64,000 bases of DNA from Whitmania pigra (GCA_021613335.1 JAJTWR010000130.1:27006-91005); one strand, 5' to 3'; numbered from the stretch's first letter, positions 1 to 16,728 are shown. Notes: generated by a model not told the origin, from the sequence alone. A program made the numbers and translations.

Positions 1-2581
1 CAATTATAATAATTGTTATTATAATTTAATATTAAATATCATTATTTATTATATAAATAAACGAATCACTGAATTTTCTCATTATTAAGGAATATAGTGG
101 AAATTATTTAGCAGCAAAGTTTAAAGAGATTTTATGTTCAAACGAACAAAAAACAATAATTTTCATTTGACAATTGGAGTCATCCCAATAGCACCAAAGA
201 TCAGCCAGTACATCGAAGTTCTGTTTTGAACTGCTTGCAATTCATGTAATTCTTATAATTTATGTAATTCATGTAAGTCATATAATTCATGTAATTCATA
301 TAACTCATGTAATTAACGTCTTCCTCAGCCAATTGATTCCTGCATTCCACAATTTTTTTTTATTTATGGAATTCGTTCAGAAAAAATATGCCATGACCCA
401 GTGGACGATTTCCAAACAATTCAATTGATTATTTTTTTAGATAATTAAATCTTGATTTTGCCCCTGGAAATACAAAATACAGATAAATGTTGATTGCCAA
501 GGATCACAAGATTGCAAAACAGGTTGAACAAACGCAAATGTTTATTAAGGATTGCAATGGCAAGATGTGCAGAAATGGGTCGACCAATCAAAATATCTGA
601 CCTTGTTTCTAAAACAAGTGAGTCTACGATCTATCGAATTTCCTCGCATTCTTAATTGGCCTAATTTCCTTAAATATCAATCCACAATTGTTCTCGATTG
701 TTTTGGGCTTCTACGAGTATCTAGGTGAGACGTACCTGGATGCCAATGTTCAAGGTGAGTCTATTAAAAGTCAGAATGTCGACCTAGATGTTGCTTCCGT
801 TTATATGTGGATGCTCTCGTATTTCCTCGAATGTCACAAGGCTATCAATCAAGGTGAACAATCAAGTGACGATTGATTGAAATAGAGAAATTTCTTTAGG
901 CCTGATTGTTTTATATCAGATTGATATCAACTTATTATCAGTCTAATTTGTTTGCTATAATAAGAATTATTTTACAGTCAAGAGTTTTAAAATTTTAGGA
1001 TTCGAAATGCTGTTGATTTTCCAATTAATTGTTTCCCTTAATTATAATAAACGTGTTTAATACGTTTTAATGGGAATTCTTATCCCATCCTCAGACATTC
1101 ATCCATTAACAGCTCACAAAAAGATTGATGGTTACTCGTAAATTGTTGAATAAAACATAAAGGGCCAAATCTCAGAAGAGATATGAAATGATACATCTTT
1201 GACCTGGAAATCTACAAATGAAAAGTAGGTGTGTCGGTGAACCATGGTCTTGACCTCTTAAGAACAAACAGATGAATCACCCAGGATGTTTAGAAGCATC
1301 TACTTTTCAATTCAAACAAATATTCAAATAATCAATTAATTCACTTTATTTCTTTACAAAATTTATTTCCTTACAAAAACTACATCTTCCTAGCTTCAGA
1401 TATTTTATTATGAAAAACTGAGGCAACATTTCGAAACTGGAGTACATAGAAATACTTGTAAAATGATTCCAATTTCCTGACAAAATGTTACATTTTTCAG
1501 GCAGAAAGACACAAGATCATTTCGACCAAAGTAGAGTTCAGTTAGACATTCGTCTTAGACGGTGATTGTGGGCCCGGTTTAACGTGTTGTGGAACTATGG
1601 TCCACTCCTTTCGAAGTATCGTTAACCTCGTTTCAAGTGTCTGTCCGTATTTGTCTTAAAATAATGTCTTGTTAATGAATTGATCCATTTGTTATTGAAG
1701 GTATCCTTGGCCTCCAATAATAGCAGTTAATCGAGGTAGCCCTGACTCGAGGAGGATTTTTGGGCAAAGACTACCACGCCCACTATCCTCGACAAAATCT
1801 ATTAAGAATGAATTAGTTATAAGTGGACTAGTTCACTTACGTGCATTATTAAGTGCATTCCCATTAGACGTTTGGCCTAATTCCCACTTTACAAGCAACG
1901 TCTTCAATCGTCTCCATCGTAATGACAAAAGACAAAAAGACAGCATCTAAACAATTTCGAGATACAAAGCAAATTTTTTTTAGATACTGTCAGAATTCTT
2001 GCATAACCGTCTGATACTCACATAAACGAAAAGAATGTTTGGTTACCTTATTTGGTTACCTGTGAAAAATTATACTTCATAAAAAATCAATTAATGACAC
2101 TAGAGGATTAAGTACTAATCGACAACTTACTTTAATTAGTGATTGACAATTGGTCCACATCCAGAAATTGACTTGGACTTGATTTGGAGTTTTGCAAAAG
2201 ATTCATAGCCACTTTGGCCTTCAAAGTAAAGCCTAGCAACAGCAATTTACGATTAGAAATTCTAAAATGGGACCATCGGAAATCTGTAATGGGTACGAAT
2301 TCCAATGCCGAAGAAAGATTTACTTCAGCGGGAAGTGTTATCTTGAAATAAAAATTAAACAGGAACCAGTTTCAAGATTTAGTAAGCCGTTCTTACAACA
2401 ACCTTGAAGAACTATGGATTGGCAAAGTATTACGACCAGAAAATTGGTCTGAAAAACAAAAAGTTAAAGCATCTTTATGGTTGAGATGGATAGACGCAGA
2501 TTTCAAGTTTATTATCGAGATAAGAGCAGCAAGGACACCGATGATAACGTATGCTACACGGTTGTACCTAGGCCAGACGCC
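1..2581. other. gene-poor stretch
   Basis: I recognise no gene on either strand. The stretch is A+T-rich with only short open frames, the longest being 62 codons at 688-876, which shows no motif. Apart from the short tandem repeat at 238-316 and the P450 promoter at its right end, I see nothing to annotate. Confidence 0.5.
238..316. repeat. degenerate minisatellite, ATGTAATTCAT-like units
   Basis: Imperfect head-to-tail units of about 10-19 bases built around 'atgtaattcat' and 'atataattcat' run through this stretch. It is simple sequence with no coding content. Confidence 0.7.
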
Positions 2582-2589
2582 TATAAAAG
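2582..2589 (+). promoter_or_regulatory. TATA box of the clan-2 P450 gene
   Basis: A good TATA element (tataaaag) lies about 105 bases before the start codon at 2693. This places a transcription start near 2612 and gives an intron-free 5' leader of about 80 bases. Confidence 0.65.
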
Positions 2590-2692
2590 CCCAAAACATG
2601 CGTTGGATAGGACGTTCAAGACGTTTTGAGTCTTCAGAACTAAGTCGATAGGAGTAATATTGCTAGATCGCTGATTTCTCTGTGGTTTAAAA

Positions 2693-4255
2693 ATGTTTTC
2701 CTGTGCTCATCTGATATGTTTCATGGCTAGTTGTGACTTCTCGATTCTCCTCTACTCCATCCTGTTTTTCATTCTCAAGCATTTGATCGAAAGACGCAGA
2801 AAAGCAACTGCCGAGGTAAAAGTGAGTAAGGACAAGTCGCGTTCGAAAAGTGAAGATGATCTACCAGCCGTGAAGTCTTACCCCATCATTGGATGCCGAT
2901 TTGCTCTCGATCAACATCTCCACAGAGTTCTCGCGGAAGTGGCAGAAAATGAATTCGAGAAAAACATTTTCCAGGTGAAAGCGGGCTGCCGCAGGTTTGT
3001 AGTATTCAGTAAAATCGACGATATCGAACACATCGCGAAAATTTACCCCGAAGAACTGTTCGGTAAGCCGCACTCCTTTACGACCGGGAAGGTCAGCCTC
3101 GGTGCGCACAACGACATACTGGAAAGATGGAAGAAAAGACGTGCCTATACCAATGCAGGCCTCAAGAATCTGGAAAAGTATGACATAAACGGCATAATGT
3201 CAGAAGAAATAATGAACCTGATGTCTTATCTGGATTCGAGAGTTGATCTCTGTGAAGGCCCAGCTCAGGACATAACGCACGAGGTGACATATTACATCAG
3301 TCGAGTCCTATTCAAGATGTCTTACGGCAAAACTATTGACGAAAGAACAGAAATGCAGTTGAAGCAAATTGTCCACGACCTTCCAGACTATACCACTTCC
3401 ATGGGATCTTTCAGCCGTTACGACATGTTTCCCTTCTTGAGATTCTTCTTCATACGTCAATATAGTAAGTTCATTAAGTTTAACAAGATGCTGAAAGAGT
3501 TTTGCAGCAAGCAAAATAGAAAATTGAAATCATCAGCAGATGGACAGGTGAGTCTGTGGTCATTCTTTTCAGAAAAGATTTCAAGATTTGGACGAACCAA
3601 ACTGTCTTTTAAATTTCCCGGCCTCCATGAATCCCTGTTTGACGGTTTAGAAGACATCATTAGAGCAGGTACTGAGTCGACCTCACTCATAATTCAGTGG
3701 CTGATTGCTTATGCCGCCAAATATCGACACGTTCAGCAGAAAATGCAGTCAGAAATTGATAAAGTTTTGAAATCAAAGAGCAAACTCAAGCCAGATCTCG
3801 AAGACATCGGAGACCTACCTTACTGCCGGGCTGTCCTCGCAGAAACGCACAGATTCTGCAGTCTCAATCCATTTTTGAAGCGCCAGTTAACAGGCGACAT
3901 AATGACTAAAGATGGATATGAACTGAAAAAGGGCACAAGTCTTCTCTTTAATAATTGGGCTCTCAACTTCGACCGGTCTTATTGGACCAACCCAGAAGAG
4001 TTCTATCCAGAAAGATTCATCGACGAAAGTGGCAAATTTGACGATTCGAAATTCGAACGAATGTTCTCGTTCGGTTTTGGCAAAAGGCGATGCATAGGAG
4101 TCTACACCGGCAGATCTCTGTGTTTCTTGGCCACCGTAAACATTTTCAATCAGTTCGAATTAATTCAGGAAAAAGAAATCGACATTGAACCGATAGACGG
4201 CATAGGTCTCTCGCCGAAACCATTCAAGGTCATCCTTCGACGACGACGACGATGA
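2693..4255 (+). CDS. cytochrome P450, clan 2 (microsomal), intronless
   Basis: A complete single-exon P450 of 520 residues, the usual length for the family. An N-terminal hydrophobic helix (about residues 15-32, followed by ERRRK) would anchor it in the ER with the catalytic domain cytosolic, where it would take electrons from P450 reductase. Visible landmarks are the C-helix WxxxR (W146-R150), the I-helix AGTEST (325-330), the K-helix ExxR (E384, R387), a PERF box and the heme loop FGFGKRRCIG (460-469) with ligand Cys467. The PERF/heme region looks like the CYP1/CYP2/CYP17 group (clan 2); substrate cannot be told. Oddities: no introns, unlike the two 11-exon P450s downstream, and Ser in place of the usual second-last I-helix Thr (AGTEST rather than AGTETT). 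A second Met ten residues in (MASCDF) is an alternative start. Confidence 0.93.
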   Translation: MFSCAHLICFMASCDFSILLYSILFFILKHLIERRRKATAEVKVSKDKSRSKSEDDLPAVKSYPIIGCRFALDQHLHRVLAEVAENEFEKNIFQVKAGCRRFVVFSKIDDIEHIAKIYPEELFGKPHSFTTGKVSLGAHNDILERWKKRRAYTNAGLKNLEKYDINGIMSEEIMNLMSYLDSRVDLCEGPAQDITHEVTYYISRVLFKMSYGKTIDERTEMQLKQIVHDLPDYTTSMGSFSRYDMFPFLRFFFIRQYSKFIKFNKMLKEFCSKQNRKLKSSADGQVSLWSFFSEKISRFGRTKLSFKFPGLHESLFDGLEDIIRAGTESTSLIIQWLIAYAAKYRHVQQKMQSEIDKVLKSKSKLKPDLEDIGDLPYCRAVLAETHRFCSLNPFLKRQLTGDIMTKDGYELKKGTSLLFNNWALNFDRSYWTNPEEFYPERFIDESGKFDDSKFERMFSFGFGKRRCIGVYTGRSLCFLATVNIFNQFELIQEKEIDIEPIDGIGLSPKPFKVILRRRRR

Positions 4256-4529
4256 TTTCAAAACAACTTCTCCCGGGTAAATGGGCAGAGACTTAAACAT
4301 CTAAAAAAAAATTTTTTTTAAGTTTCTTTTCTACTTATTGTGAGTAAAACTTTAGTTTTAGATACGCTGTGTATTTTCGCGAGTGAACGAAGATCCGAAT
4401 CTGGTGATTAGCACGGTTTGAGATTAGATTGCCGACATCCAATCCACTGATTGGTCAATTGCTGTTAATGTGACTGTTTCTTTTTATAACTTGTTTTACA
4501 CTCGATCATTAAATTTTCAGTCAAAAAAT

Positions 4530-4535
4530 AATAAA
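4530..4535 (+). terminator. polyadenylation signal of the clan-2 P450
   Basis: AATAAA within an A-rich run about 275 bases after the P450 stop codon; the most likely cleavage signal for that transcript. Confidence 0.5.
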
Positions 4536-5612
4536 AATAGAAATGCTCCGCTTTTATTCTTAACGAGATGCAAGAGGGTGGGTCTCAAAATATTTAGGAC
4601 TGGCTTGCAACAGCTTCCAGTATAATTTGCCATTAACTCGTCAACCACAAAAAGTAAAAATACGCTTCGGAAACTTTATCGACTCTGAGAATTACCGCCG
4701 GATAATCAAAACTGCCAGCGACAAGACCACTCTTCAACAAATTGCTTTAAAACATGTATAGGTATGGACGAATTGAACTTAAAATTGATTTTCCACAAAC
4801 TGCAGACATGGACTAAATCAAATTTAGCAACAAAACAATATGTATGAATGAAAGCAGACCGTATCAAAGACTCCCATTGAAATTGATTGACTTGGTTGTT
4901 TAATACAGTTGCAATGAGCAACATTATCAGAACACTTGTAAAAATCTCAACTGAATTACCACACTGATCAAACGGAGCACATGCAAATATATTTGAACAA
5001 ACAGAAAATCAAACATGATAAAGCAGAAAATAGAAAACATGTTTCTCCAACCCCAACTCAAAAAGATGAACCGCTAAATATCTCCAGCAAGTCAAAAAGC
5101 AATAGTAAACCAATTCTTTCTCAGATGTTTGCGCTCGAATCACTTCGCGTCAGGCTTCGACAGAACGTCTTCTGGGTGCTTTTCCCCCCAAGCCAACCAA
5201 CTGCCTATGAAGTTCTCAACACTGATGTAAAAACAATGAATCATTTCAATTAACTTTTAAAACAAGCCTTAAACAAATGTTCGATCAGCCGTTGTGATTG
5301 TGCAACAGACATCAATCAAATAAATAATAATAATAGAAACCAAATATTTGGATGCCATAATACTGGAACATTCGAGTCATTTGCAGACTTCTATCACACT
5401 TAGTTCTTTGCATGGGAATATCGCAGAACAAAGTCATGGAATTTTAAATCAATGATAGCTGTAGAAATATTCCTAGTACATTTCTAGACCATCAATGTCA
5501 CCAAGTTGAATTGGAGCATCAGAATAAATTTAAGATTTAGTACCAACCTAAAAGACAACATAAACCATCACCATATTCCACAATATCCACACTATATCTT
5601 CATTCTGTTATT
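4536..5612. other. intergenic region
   Basis: No gene recognised. A 90-codon open frame at 4981-5253 (+) is Lys/Ser-rich with no motif, signal peptide or membrane segment, and I do not call it. An undetected last exon of the neighbouring rhodanese gene on the minus strand could lie here. Confidence 0.4.
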
Positions 5613-6483
5613 CTACATTCTAACATCAAAACATCGCCAAAGGACTGACTTGTCGTAATCGTTCTTCAGGAGAATTTCAGAGGCAGTCGTCGATCGCTTC
5701 CCTTTCCTGCAGTAGACAACAATTTTGTCCGTTTTCAAGGGTTTCTTGAAGCCATACCTTCTCTCGAAGCTAGCTTCGTCCAACTTCAAGGCTGCTTCCA
5801 GATCATCAACTGTTCAAATTGGTTAAGTCAGATTAAATAAAAATTGCCATATTTAATTGCAGTATGTATTAAGTAAGAGTTAGATTAAACAATAAGTCCT
5901 TATAAATATAAATTAGTTGGTTATTAGGTGAATTCAATTGAAATTAGTTGACAGTGCAACTCATGATATTTGATACTTGACTCTGGTATGAACTCAAATT
6001 AAATTAAATTAACATCCACAACATTATTCAAGTGCAAAATTGACTCTGAGAAGAAATCCAAAAAAATGTTCACATTTCAAAGCAATTAAAAATAAATTAT
6101 GAAACAACCATTTAGATTCACAGATGTTGGAATATTGCCCTCAACTTTAAATTCCTCAGGGGTTCTCACATCCAACAAAACGAGTTTTCTGCTTTTAATC
6201 ATCTTCTCCACATCTCTTATGTGAACAACAGGAGCTTCTAAAACAAAAAAAGTTCCTTCGTAAGTTGCAATCCAAAACGTAACTGGAAACGCCGACTCAT
6301 CCAACTATTACGACCTTTATCTCCCGAACTAAACAATCTGCTACTGCATTGTAGAGATGAAATTTTCTTCAACTTGTGAATGTTCTGTGTCTTGACATCA
6401 CAACATAATGAGTAATTTCTTAAGGAAGAAAAATGCCTCCCACAAATAAATGACTGCCGAGCGAGACTCCTCAAAGCTAGCAT
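5613..6483 (-). CDS. single-domain rhodanese (thiosulfate sulfurtransferase-like), predicted mitochondrial
   Basis: Three exons on the minus strand: 6315-6483, 6109-6237 and 5613-5809, with GT-AG introns of 77 and about 299 bases; the join closes in frame at 164 residues. The rhodanese signature is clear: LLDVRTPEEF in exon 2 and the active-site loop YCRKGKRS in exon 3, whose Cys would carry the persulfide. The Met at 6483 begins an Arg/Ser-rich, acid-poor stretch (MLALRSLARQSF) like a mitochondrial presequence; a Met eight codons upstream (6507) would add an acidic lead and is less likely. The C terminus is odd: the usual last strand and helix with a Gly/Trp motif is missing. A potential donor (gtcagt) at 5649 suggests a further exon I could not find. 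Sulfur transfer is inferred from family membership. Confidence 0.75.
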
Positions 6484-6507
6484 TTCGATATCTTCGACAA
6501 AGTTCAC

Positions 6508-7463
6508 AGTGTAGGAAAATCACAGAGTTCTATAATTTGAACTTTGACCTAGAGCTAACATCATTTTATCAAATTTTTATTAATATTAATTTAATATTTA
6601 ATAAATTGGTCTTCTATAAAGTAATTGTTTGATTTTTTTAATGAAAATATTGGCAACTCCACACATTTCAATACTCGTTTATTTTATTTTTGGAACAAAT
6701 TTACTTTAAAATATGTTTTATTAAAATTATGATGTAAGTTTTATGCTACTTTAAGCAGCTGTAAGGTTAAAGTTTGAAAAGTTAGGGTCGAAATTATTTA
6801 AGTGATCGACCAATACTTGAAAGCAAAGCGCAAATGCAACTCTCAAATATGTATCCTAAAAAACCTCGGCTAGTACATGAGGAACTTGCTGAACTTGTAA
6901 AAAGTGATAGATAATTGAGTTGAAACATAAAAAGGAAAACCGTCTGGAATATTGCATTCCTTCTTTGAAAAGTTCAGGAATTTGTTAATTTGTTAATGAT
7001 GCAATGAGTTACAATCACAACGTGACACATTTATTTCCGATTAACAAAAAAAAATGGAGGTTGATAAACTTGAAAGATTTTTTTTATAAAATCACGAGTG
7101 AACGAAATTCAACCAGGAAACGACTGCTAAATGTTCGTGTTAGTATTTTTAAGACGAAATTTATTGCGATAACAGTCCATGACATATAAAGTCTATTCTC
7201 TATTTAGATTCATTATACCTACTATGCACTCTTCGGCACAGCCTGTGCAACTGAAACTGAAATCAACAATTATTAGTGAAGATTATTAGCAAACAACTAT
7301 TTACAAAAAGCTTTATAAAAAAACTTATTGATTAGCATTGTACCAAACTTTCTCTAGCTAGTCTCGACTTTGAATCATAAAGTATTTCAAGTTAGTTTTT
7401 TTCTGTTAGGCAAACTTTTATCGCTTGTCAGCACACAATCACGAGTGTTCTGTCATCACTTTT
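6508..7463. other. intergenic region
   Basis: A+T-rich sequence with no recognisable gene; short open frames such as 7004-7189 show no motif. The right end holds the promoter of the first mitochondrial P450. Confidence 0.5.
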
Positions 7464-7477
7464 TGACCTCATGACCT
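7464..7477. promoter_or_regulatory. perfect DR2 nuclear-receptor half-site pair
   Basis: TGACCT-CA-TGACCT on the plus strand equals AGGTCA-TG-AGGTCA on the minus strand: two exact consensus half-sites as a direct repeat with a two-base spacer. It sits about 80 bases before a TATA box and 180 before the first mitochondrial P450 start codon. RAR/RXR-type heterodimers bind DR2 elements in animals; a role here is inferred. Confidence 0.55.
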
Positions 7478-7556
7478 TTTTTGTTGATTTTTTTTTTTGT
7501 GGAGACACAAGTTCACTCGATTAGGGACAGTGGTTCAGACAATTTCAGCTCTGAAC

Positions 7557-7565
7557 TATAAATAA
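7557..7565 (+). promoter_or_regulatory. TATA box of mitochondrial P450 gene A
   Basis: TATAAATAA about 93 bases upstream of the start codon at 7658, correctly placed between the DR2 element and exon 1. Confidence 0.55.
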
Positions 7566-7657
7566 CAACCAATAGGAGCACGCCTCAGAATCATGTAATC
7601 GGAGATGATAATAGTTAAACATTAACTTATTATGAAACTGAAAACAGTTAACTGAAG

Positions 7658-10600
7658 ATGTATTTGAGAAAGTTGAATGTTGTTAGACAGAAGAAGTTTC
7701 GAGTAAGTATCGGCCTAATTTCACAATTAATTCGATCGTATGCAATGAAATAGCGGTAACGAATTATGGTTCATTTAAATAAATGAACTTGAAAAATAAT
7801 TGTGGTTAAGTCGCACTAAATGAAATTACCAAAAATTGTGTTCGGGTAGTATTTTATTATTATATTGAAATTATTACAGGAATATTACTTAAAATATTAT
7901 TGATGACAATAATAATATTAATTAAATTATTTTAAATGGCAATCTTAATGTTATTTATATTATTATGGACGGTAACACAAATTACTTCAACGACAAGCAT
8001 TAAAACAGAATAAACAGAATAAATGTTACTTAACAAGCAATATATGGTTCGGTAATAAATAATATGCTGATTATTAATATTTAAATTTTACCTAACCCAG
8101 TTTCACCAGGCATTCTTTGCTACTTCGGTTGAGTCCATCAATGGAAATGTCAGTAGTGCCCCCCTTGGTCGACCCTTCGGTGAAATACCAGGACCCAGAG
8201 GGCTGCCCCTGGTGGGGACTTATTTTGATTACGTGAAACCAGGTGGATTCAGGTTCGACAAGCTATTTGAGGTATTTTGAGAAAAGTGTTTTTGAAATAT
8301 TCATTAATTATTAATTACTTTGTTTTGTTTACTGTGCACACAGGCTTAATAAATCGGTTATTTAGTTTTAATATATGAGTACATTGCACTAAATTATCGT
8401 TATTGTTGTCACTACAACATAAATTATCTCAACACAATATTCACAACCGCAAATATTAGCATAATAAGTAACATTTTCCATGCATTCAAAGGCAGTACAT
8501 CAGAGAAGCAAAGATTACGGTCCAATCTACAAGGAGTATTTGGCGGGACGCGAATTGGTCGTCATTTCAGACATTGAAGAATATTTGAAGATCATCAGAA
8601 TTGACGGAAAGTTTCCTGTCAGGGAAAAAATTCTTCCAGCCTGGTACTACAAGAAAGTCAAAGGGATGAAAGATAGCATTATCAACACGTGATACGAGTT
8701 GTTGTTGTTGTTGTTGAGTAATTGTTATTATTGTCATGATAAGTTTAATTTTAGGTTCATTAACATATTTATTAAATTTGATTGTATCACAATAAGTTTG
8801 ATTGTAGGTTCATTAATTTATTTATTGAACGATTAATATGTATTATGTACTTATAAGAGCTTCTATAGATTTCTAACACCCATTTGATGTAAAAAGTAAT
8901 TAACTTGGTTTTTAAGTATTAACTTCTAAATGGCCGAAACATTTGATAAATTAACAACAAATCAATGAGATATTTTTAAAAAATAATTGAATAACCTAAG
9001 AAGGAAGTGTTAACAAATTTATTACATAACCATTGTTAGGAAATTCATTACGGTTACATAATTTACACCCTTGCAGTACCGGACAAGAATGGTGGGAACA
9101 GAGACAATTCATCGGTCCAAAGCTTATGAAACCTTTGGAAATTTTGAAACACGTCGAAAGCGTGGACAAAGTTGCCTCACATTATTTGGAACTTCTACCG
9201 ACTGGCTTCAAGTCCAAGGACGGTCTAATTACGTCCGATGACGGAGACTTTGTGCGATCTGATCTCAAGGAGACGCTTTTCCTCTGGTCTCTGGAATGTA
9301 AGGCATTACACATTCAGTTTCTGACATTAAACGAGTAAAGCGATTAAATATGCATGTATTATTTAAAAATTTAAAATTTTGGATGATTTACACAACACAA
9401 AGACAACACTTTTAAAAATCTCCCCCAAAATTAATTTGGACAATACTACTGTCAAACAAATTCAAAATATTCTCTAGCTGTATGTACAGTACTCTTTGGC
9501 ACAAGACTCGGTTGCTTCGAAGACAAGCCTTCAAAGATGGCAGAAAATTTCATCAAGTTTTTGATTGGAACTTTCGACGGAATACAAAAGCTCATGTTCA
9601 GTCTTCCCTTTTACCAATTCTATCCGACCAAAGCATGGAGAGAATTTGAAAAGAATTACACGGGACTTCTGAATACCGGATTGGAAATCCTGGAGCAGGT
9701 AAAATTAATTTATTAAATCAGTAATTATTTATTAATTTAAAGGTTATCTTACAATTGTTTGCAATTAATCTTAGAATAATTGTAATGTATTGTAGAATCG
9801 ACCAAATACCTTATCAGATTCACCAGACCTCATGACATACTTTTTCTCACAAACGTCTGATGCCAAACTAATCAATCACTACTGTGCTGACATCTTGAAT
9901 GGATCTGTTGAAACGGTTAAAAGCATTTGGAATCGTAACAAAAACGTTGTTGTAACTTAATTTTGTGTAAATAAATTTTTAACAACATTATGAAAGAATG
10001 TAAATTTAAAAAAAATATTATGGAACAATGTAAAGCAACATTCTTTGTATTGTATCTTAGACGTCCTACTCAGTTTTGTGGAACTTGTATTGCCTCAGTA
10101 GAAACGAGAGAGTACAGGAGACATTGCACCAAGAAGCATTAAAACTTTTGCCTAATGCTGACGATAAAGTGACAGGAGATGTGCTGAACAATGCCAAATA
10201 CGTCAAGGCTTGCGTTAAAGAAACATTCAGGTAACTTTAACAACTGTATTTCATGAATTGCGACAATTTGTGACCATTTAAGTCGCCATCTTTCAGACTG
10301 TATCCATTGCTATTTATCGTCAGTAGAATCATATGTTCAAATGTCAAAGTTTGTGGCTACAAATTGCCAGCAGGGGTAATTTTTAAATTCGTATTGAAAA
10401 TGCCCAGGAGTACATTGAAAGCATACTCAAACATTACAGACCAATACTTGGGGCAATGTGTACAGCATGGGGCTCGATACAAAATACTTTCCTGACGCTG
10501 AAGTCTACAGACCCGAACGTTGGACCAGAGTGAATCAGAACAGTCCAATCTTCAATACTTTGGCCACTTTGCCTTTTGGACATGGTGCAAGAATGTGCGT

Positions 10601-11272
10601 AGGTAAATTGTTTACTGCTAATTTTGCAGAGTAGAACAAACTCATATGGTAATGATGGGTTTCACAAGTGACAGTGAAGTAAAAAGCTCGACTCACATGA
10701 TCTATATCTTAATCTTGCTTCTGCAAATATAATTTCAATCCAATCTCCCATAATCTGTGTAACTACTTTAAATTATTGGGAGAAGGTATTTTGGTTGCTG
10801 TATGATCAGCTTATGATCCGAAAAAAGAAATAATTTAACTAATATTTATTACAGTTTCATTTTTTAATTTGAGAAATTGCAAGTCAATCACAATTTGTAT
10901 ACATGGTTCATCATTTTTCGACAGGTCGAAGGTTAGCAGAGATGGGGATTTACGTGATGCTGCTAAAGGTTAGCAATACTTTCAAAGTAATACATTACAT
11001 TTAGATCATTATATATTTATTAATTTCTCTTATGATGGACATAATTCCAACGATGTAACTAACATTATTTCTATAGTTTAACATTGCAAGAAAGGTTAAG
11101 CTACACAACTTAACAATAATATTATACTTTATCAACTGACAAATTCCCATTTTAACAGTTTTTTAGGAAGTATAGAATCGAATTTATTGGCGACATCCAA
11201 GTCAAGCCGAAGTTGAAAACTCTCCTTACGCCTGACAGACCGATCATGTTTCGCATTTCTCCAAGAAAATGA
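7658..11272 (+). CDS. mitochondrial-clan cytochrome P450, gene A
   Basis: Eleven exons: 7658-7702, 8110-8271, 8492-8688, 9077-9297, 9478-9698, 9796-9915, 10061-10230, 10297-10375, 10440-10602, 10925-10968 and 11159-11272. All introns are GT-AG and the join gives an uninterrupted 511 residues. The N terminus (MYLRKLNVVRQKKFR) is basic like a matrix-targeting peptide, followed by the Pro-rich IPGPRGLPLVGT entry. Motifs are WxxxR (W140-R144), I-helix NGSVETTS (317-324), ExxR (E376-R379) and heme loop FGHGARMCVG (451-460, ligand Cys458) followed by RRLAE. The CxGRR pattern and absence of a membrane anchor fit the mitochondrial clan (CYP11/24/27-like), which is fed by adrenodoxin. Sterol or secosteroid hydroxylation is the usual role; the substrate here is unknown. 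Intron positions and phases match gene B, so the two are tandem duplicates. AATAAA follows at 11351. Confidence 0.9.
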
Positions 11273-11350
11273 AGACCAGGACGATCAATTATTACATTTA
11301 ACTTACAATTTCAAGATATTTGCTTTGACTAAACATAAATTTGGCTAACT

Positions 11351-11356
11351 AATAAA
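11351..11356 (+). terminator. polyadenylation signal of P450 gene A
   Basis: AATAAA 79 bases after the stop codon, with two further AATAAA copies within the next 30 bases. Confidence 0.55.
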
Positions 11357-11723
11357 ATGTCTAATAAATCGTAATAAATTGTATTTATATATGATCGTCA
11401 ACAAGTCCGTGTTTTTGAGACATTCAGCTTAATGCTGGCTTGTATTAACCATAATTACGTAATCATTCAAATACTATGTTATATACTATATGTCAAAACG
11501 ACATAGATTTTTTTAAATAATAATAACTAATGATAATAATTATCTGAACCTTCATTTTGAGGTCAATAGAATTTAATTAGAATTATTAATATCATTAAGA
11601 TTAATAATAAAAATAATACAATTTATTAGTTAATATTATTATTATTATATTTTATTATGTTGTAATAATATAATATTTTTATAATTATTATTATTGTTAT
11701 TATTCTTGTTTTTGTTGGTTTTA

Positions 11724-11736
11724 AGGTCAGAGGTTA
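11724..11736 (+). promoter_or_regulatory. DR1-like nuclear-receptor element
   Basis: AGGTCA-G-AGGTTA is a direct repeat with one-base spacing and one mismatch from consensus in the second half-site. It lies about 250 bases before a TATA box and 490 before P450 gene B. HNF4/RXR-type receptors bind DR1 sites; its use here is inferred. Confidence 0.35.
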
Positions 11737-11985
11737 AGGCCTGCAAACGACTTATTGCGTCGTAAGACATCCAAAAAAAGTTATCAATTCAATTTTCATC
11801 TGATAATCCTGATGACAAAGATGCTTAGGCACATTTAAGCTCACAAGATCCGATCTGAACATTTTTATTTTTGTTTGTAATAAAAAAACCATTTAATTAA
11901 ATTTCAGGAAAATTAGTTTTTAAGTTTTTAAAATGAAACATAATTAAAAGTTATTTTCCAAATCATTTTCATGTGGAACTGCTTC

Positions 11986-11993
11986 TATATAAA
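11986..11993 (+). promoter_or_regulatory. TATA box of mitochondrial P450 gene B
   Basis: TATATAAA about 230 bases before the start codon at 12222, leaving a 5' leader of about 200 bases. Confidence 0.5.
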
Positions 11994-12221
11994 CACAAGA
12001 AGAGACATCGAATATTTTGTCGTCAGTAGAATCAACAAGAGTCGATTTAAATCGATCAATATCAATTAAATAGTAAATTTATTTAACATTAACTTTTAAA
12101 TCGACAGAAAGGGTTTGATAATTTATCATATTAAATAAAATCTATAATTCTATAAAATAATATTAGATATAATTTACCGTGCTTATAAATTCTAGATAAT
12201 ATTTCAATATTAAACAGAAAT

Positions 12222-16728
<4,507 letters not shown>

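Noticed and set aside
688..876. 62-codon open frame starting MFSIVLGFYEYL
   Set aside because: No motif, no neighbouring exon with fitting splice phase, and a length expected by chance.
4981..5253. 90-codon Lys/Ser-rich open frame
   Set aside because: No domain, signal or splice partner recognised.
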